Source: UBA1926 sp002337215 (GTDB taxonomy: Bacteria; Planctomycetota; Phycisphaerae; Phycisphaerales; UBA1924). From it: DNA of 16,505 nt. The translations under genes and the position numbers were made by a program. The stretch is taken from positions 1 to 16,505 of the forward strand of contig CAXBAF010000045.1 in assembly GCA_963973795.1 (NCBI GenBank), given 5' to 3'. Below the pieces are notes generated by a model that saw nothing but the letters and a program-made list of their open reading frames with translations, was not told where the DNA came from and did not search any database. Positions 14,867 through 16,505 of this stretch are shown here, piece by piece. Every line of letters starts with the position of its first letter. Position 1 is the first letter of the stretch.

Positions 14867-16231
14867 TCAGGTTGGTTCGGCGGACCTAGAACTACCAAGA
14901 ATGAGGGGGTGAGTCGGTGGCGGCCCGGCGGGTTGCCTCGGGACTCGGTATCGTGTGTCTTCATCCGGCTCGTTCTGTGTTTCGGGCGCGTGGGAACGAC
15001 TCTTCAATCCGGACCGAATGGCTTGTAACGAGGGGACTCTCGCATGGCTGAGGCTGATACCAACGTGCTGTTGCTCGTGATCATCGCGATCCTGATCCCG
15101 CCGCTGGCGGTGGGGCTCAAGAAGGGCATCGGCGGCGCGCTGATCCTGAACATCGTTCTCACGATTCTGTTCTATCTGCCCGGCCTGCTGCACGCGCTGT
15201 ACTGCATCTTCAAGTGAGCCGAGTCCGGCTGATTGGGGCTCTGTGATGGCGTTGTCGCCCCGGGTGACAATGGTGCTGCTTGCGCTGTTTCTCCCGCCGC
15301 TTGCGGTGGGGCTGCGGAAGGGCGCGGGCAGCGAGTTCTTTGTGTGCGTGATGCTGACGCTGTGCGCGTTTGTGCCGGGCGTTGTGTACGCGCTCTGGGT
15401 GCTGCGGTCGGCGTGAGGGGCGGGGCTGGCGCGCGGCGTGCGGGTCTGTGTGCGGGTCGTTGCGCGGGGTGGCTGCCCGGTCGGGCTCGGCCGCCTGCTG
15501 GGGCGGCTGTTGGTGTGAGACGCGCGGAGGAGCGTGGTCGCGGCCTTGCGGCGGGTCTCGGGTGATGCGTTTTCGTTGAGTGTGATGTGACGCAGGGCGT
15601 CGGTGGCGTCTGTGCGGGCCTGGTGTTCGATCAGGTCGGCGCGGGCGGCGGCGATGGTGCGCGCGGCGCTGAGGAGTTGCGCGAGGTGGCCTTGGCTGAG
15701 GGCTTCGGCGAGTTGGGTTGGGGACAGACTGAGGTGGTCGCAGAGTTGGGGGATGGTGAGGGCGGGATCGGTGAGGAGGTCGAGGAGGGTTGACGGGGCG
15801 TGAGAGGGAGAGCCTTTTGAGTCGCTGGCCTCCGCCAGCGAGTTGGAAGAACTGTTTGGGTCGCTGGCCTCCGCCAGCGAGTTGGAAGAACTGTTTGAGT
15901 CGCTGGCCTCCGCCAGCGAGTTGGAAGAACTGTTTGGGTCGCTGGCCTCCGCCAGCGAGTTGGAAGAACTGTTTGAGTCGCTGGCCTCCGCCAGTGAGTT
16001 GGAAGAACTGTTTGAGTCGCTGGCCTCCGCCAGCGAGTTGGAAGGCAGGGGTTGGTTGACGGAGCGTGGTGGGGTGATCTGGGAGCGGGGCGGGGTGTCC
16101 CAGGCGGTGTTGCTGAGTTCGAGGGCCAGTTGGTCCCAGTCGTAGGCGGGGGCGGGTCCGGTCTGGGCGGCATGGGTCTGGACGGCATGGGCGTGGACGG
16201 TTTGTGCGGCTTGGTTGTGTGTGCTTCCCAT
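14867..16231 (-). CDS. Repeat-containing protein with HTH-like domain; C-terminal part doubtful
   Basis: The frame runs 454 codons from the ATG at 16231. Residues 64-137 hold six 13-residue repeats (SLAEASD[SP]NSSSN) encoded by the 39-bp DNA array. Residues 147-237 look like a genuine helical domain: LLDLLTDPALTIPQLCDHLSLSPTQLAEAL has helix-turn-helix spacing, and DALRHITLNENASPETRRKAATTLLR resembles the end of small planctomycete DNA-binding-like proteins. I cannot name the family. After about residue 237 the sequence becomes Arg/Pro/Thr-rich, and from about residue 272 to 396 it is exactly antisense to both YqaE genes, so the true protein probably ends earlier or lost its stop. Another possible start (16300) only adds 23 residues. 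Upstream is CACACT 6 nt before the ATG. The plus-strand repeat frame (ELEELFESLASAS) is an alternative but lacks a credible start. Confidence 0.45.
   Translation of the reverse strand: MGSTHNQAAQTVHAHAVQTHAAQTGPAPAYDWDQLALELSNTAWDTPPRSQITPPRSVNQPLPSNSLAEASDSNSSSNSLAEASDSNSSSNSLAEASDPNSSSNSLAEASDSNSSSNSLAEASDPNSSSNSLAEASDSKGSPSHAPSTLLDLLTDPALTIPQLCDHLSLSPTQLAEALSQGHLAQLLSAARTIAAARADLIEHQARTDATDALRHITLNENASPETRRKAATTLLRASHTNSRPSRRPSPTGQPPRATTRTQTRTPRASPAPHADRSTQSAYTTPGTNAHSVSITHTKNSLPAPFRSPTASGGRNSASSTIVTRGDNAITEPQSAGLGSLEDAVQRVQQAGQIEQNRENDVQDQRAADALLEPHRQRRDQDRDDHEQQHVGISLSHARVPSLQAIRSGLKSRSHAPETQNEPDEDTRYRVPRQPAGPPPTHPLILGSSRSAEPT
15044..15217 (+). CDS. YqaE/Pmp3-family small membrane protein, copy 1
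   Basis: A 57-residue protein made almost entirely of two membrane helices: LLLVIIAILIPPLAVGLKKG (9-28) and ALILNIVLTILFYLPGLLHALY (32-53). The PPLAVGLKKG turn and the FYLPGLLHALY second helix are hallmarks of the YqaE/Pmp3 (UPF0057) family. Eukaryotic members affect membrane potential and salt tolerance; the bacterial role is poorly known. A GAGGGGA ribosome site precedes the ATG at 15044. A paralogue follows after 28 bp. The whole gene lies antisense within a long minus-strand frame that I regard as doubtful in this part. Confidence 0.9.
   Translation: MAEADTNVLLLVIIAILIPPLAVGLKKGIGGALILNIVLTILFYLPGLLHALYCIFK
15246..15416 (+). CDS. YqaE/Pmp3-family small membrane protein, copy 2
   Basis: A 56-residue paralogue of the upstream gene. 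It keeps the hallmark LPPLAVGLRKGAG (16-28) and a second helix FFVCVMLTLCAFVPGVVYALWVL (31-53), including the Pro-Gly of copy 1 (FVPGVVYALW against YLPGLLHALY). Between the hallmarks the sequences differ a lot, so the duplication is old or the genes have different roles. The N-terminus lacks the acidic residues of copy 1. The start at 15246 follows a weak TGGGG ribosome site and lies 28 bp after the copy 1 stop, so they are probably cotranscribed. Codons end more often in G or T than in copy 1. Confidence 0.85.
   Translation: MALSPRVTMVLLALFLPPLAVGLRKGAGSEFFVCVMLTLCAFVPGVVYALWVLRSA
15816..16044. repeat. Six-copy 39-bp tandem array, each unit with an 8-4-8 palindrome
   Basis: Copies of the 20-bp palindrome tcgctggc-ctcc-gccagcga start at 15822, 15861, 15900, 15939, 15978 and 16017, exactly 39 bp apart. 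The 19-bp spacers are near identical (gttggaagaactgtttg[ga]g). The spacer G/A variant alternates G, A, G, A, A, suggesting growth by duplication of 78-bp pairs. The fifth copy has one C-to-T change (15992) in the right arm. The length is a multiple of three, so frames on both strands stay open. Not a CRISPR: the spacers are the same. Confidence 0.95.
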
Positions 16232-16237
16232 GGGGGT

Positions 16238-16243
16238 AGTGTG
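16238..16243 (-). promoter_or_regulatory. Weak -10-like CACACT before the repeat-containing ORF
   Basis: On the minus strand CACACT (3 of 6 to consensus) is followed by 6 nt (ACCCCC) and the ATG at 16231. The position equals that of the better hexamers before the sigma factor and LuxR-type genes, which is the main reason to list it. Confidence 0.2.
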
Positions 16244-16313
16244 CCGCGGCTGGTGGGGCGGCTCAATGGGATATTGGGGGAGGGACGGGAGTTTGCGCAC
16301 AGGGGTGTCCGTT

Positions 16314-16344
16314 CACGGAGAAATCGCGTTGCGATGTCTCCGTG
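16314..16344. repeat. Long imperfect hairpin
   Basis: CACGGAGA (16314-16321) pairs with TCTCCGTG (16337-16344). After one A/G mismatch, ATCGC (16323-16327) pairs with GCGAT (16331-16335) around a GTT loop. That is 13 pairs in 31 nt. It lies about 80 bp upstream of the repeat-containing ORF, with no T-run on either side. It could be a terminator-like element of a gene beyond the right edge, or a dispersed palindrome. Confidence 0.6.
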
Positions 16345-16401
16345 GCACCCGCAAGGGGATAAAGGGGGGAGGGTGAGACGAGGCTTGGAGAGGGGGGAGG
16401 T

Positions 16402-16421
16402 CCCCTCGCTCGCGCGAGGGG
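16402..16421. repeat. 8-4-8 palindrome cccctcgc-tcgc-gcgagggg
   Basis: A perfect 8-bp stem with a 4-nt loop in the intergenic DNA at the right end. It has the same geometry as the elements at 11886-11905 and in the 39-bp array, but a different stem sequence. Confidence 0.6.
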
Positions 16422-16477
16422 CTCGTTGTTGGGGTGGGTGTTGTCGCTCGGTTTGGGGGCTGGCTCGACGGGAAGTT

Positions 16478-16505
16478 GGGGCTGGGTGGGGAGGTTGGGA
16501 AGGGG
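16478..16505 (+). other. G-quadruplex-type motif at the right edge
   Basis: Five runs of three or four G (16478-16481, 16484-16486, 16488-16491, 16497-16499, 16502-16505) are separated by loops of 2, 1, 5 and 2 nt. This meets the usual four-tract rule for a three-tetrad quadruplex on the plus strand. The whole stretch 16345-16505 is G-rich with further G runs (16355-16370, 16393-16400), and I see no gene in it. Confidence 0.45.

Noticed and set aside
14192..15028. 278-residue plus-strand ORF
   Set aside because: Antisense shadow of the PAS-LuxR regulator; Val/Gly/Glu-rich and running into intergenic DNA.
15816..16044. CRISPR-like array of 20-bp repeats and 19-bp spacers
   Set aside because: The spacers are all the same sequence apart from one alternating base, the repeats are short, and no cas gene is present.
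15843..16145. Plus-strand repeat protein (ELEELFESLASAS)n, 100 residues
   Set aside because: It looks helical, but its start codon lies within the array, no ribosome site is visible, and the flanking non-repeat sequence is less protein-like than the minus frame. Not excluded, only less likely.

Overview
The window looks like chromosomal DNA of a planctomycete, most likely of the class Phycisphaerae. It has high GC and strong G/C third positions. It carries an ECF-type sigma factor directly followed by a Ser/Thr kinase with a C-terminal WD40 propeller, a pairing common in Planctomycetes. A secreted metalloprotease ends in the paired-cysteine 'GC-type' dockerin-like module that I associate with Phycisphaerales. 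No rRNA, tRNA, insertion sequence, phage module or CRISPR array is visible.

Layout, left to right. (1) 1-3961, minus strand: a two-gene signalling operon, sigma factor then membrane-anchored kinase/WD40 protein whose C-terminus lies beyond the left edge. (2) 3974-5132: about 1.2 kb with no confident gene, holding one weak minus-strand ORF and nested inverted repeats. (3) 5133-6428, plus: secreted zinc metalloprotease with dockerin-like end. (4) 6489-7700, minus: cysteine desulfurase-like class V aminotransferase. (5) 7817-9949, minus: long UbiD-family decarboxylase, divergent (start codons only 10 bp apart) from a plus-strand SAM methyltransferase (9960-10655). (6) 10761-13108, plus: ABC-2 type exporter, ATPase and permease with overlapping stop and start. 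(7) 13171-14101, plus: lipoprotein plus DUF1330 protein, convergent with a PAS-LuxR regulator (14108-14854, minus). (8) 15044-15416, plus: two tandem tiny YqaE/Pmp3-family membrane proteins. (9) 14867-16231, minus: a low-complexity ORF carrying six copies of a 39-bp repeat and, unusually, staying open antisense through both YqaE genes. (10) 16245-16505: G-rich intergenic DNA with hairpins.

The genes do not form one pathway. They read as housekeeping and envelope functions with small local operons. Three cross-cutting patterns stand out. Several start codons sit 6-9 nt after a -10-like hexamer, with no room for a leader or Shine-Dalgarno sequence, suggesting leaderless mRNAs. Palindromes of one geometry (8-bp perfect stem, 4-nt loop) recur between and inside genes, and one of them has been amplified into the 39-bp tandem array inside a reading frame. 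The right end of the window is strongly G-rich on the plus strand.

I found no convincing new multi-gene system. The most unusual part is the palindrome-array ORF and its antisense overlap with the YqaE pair.
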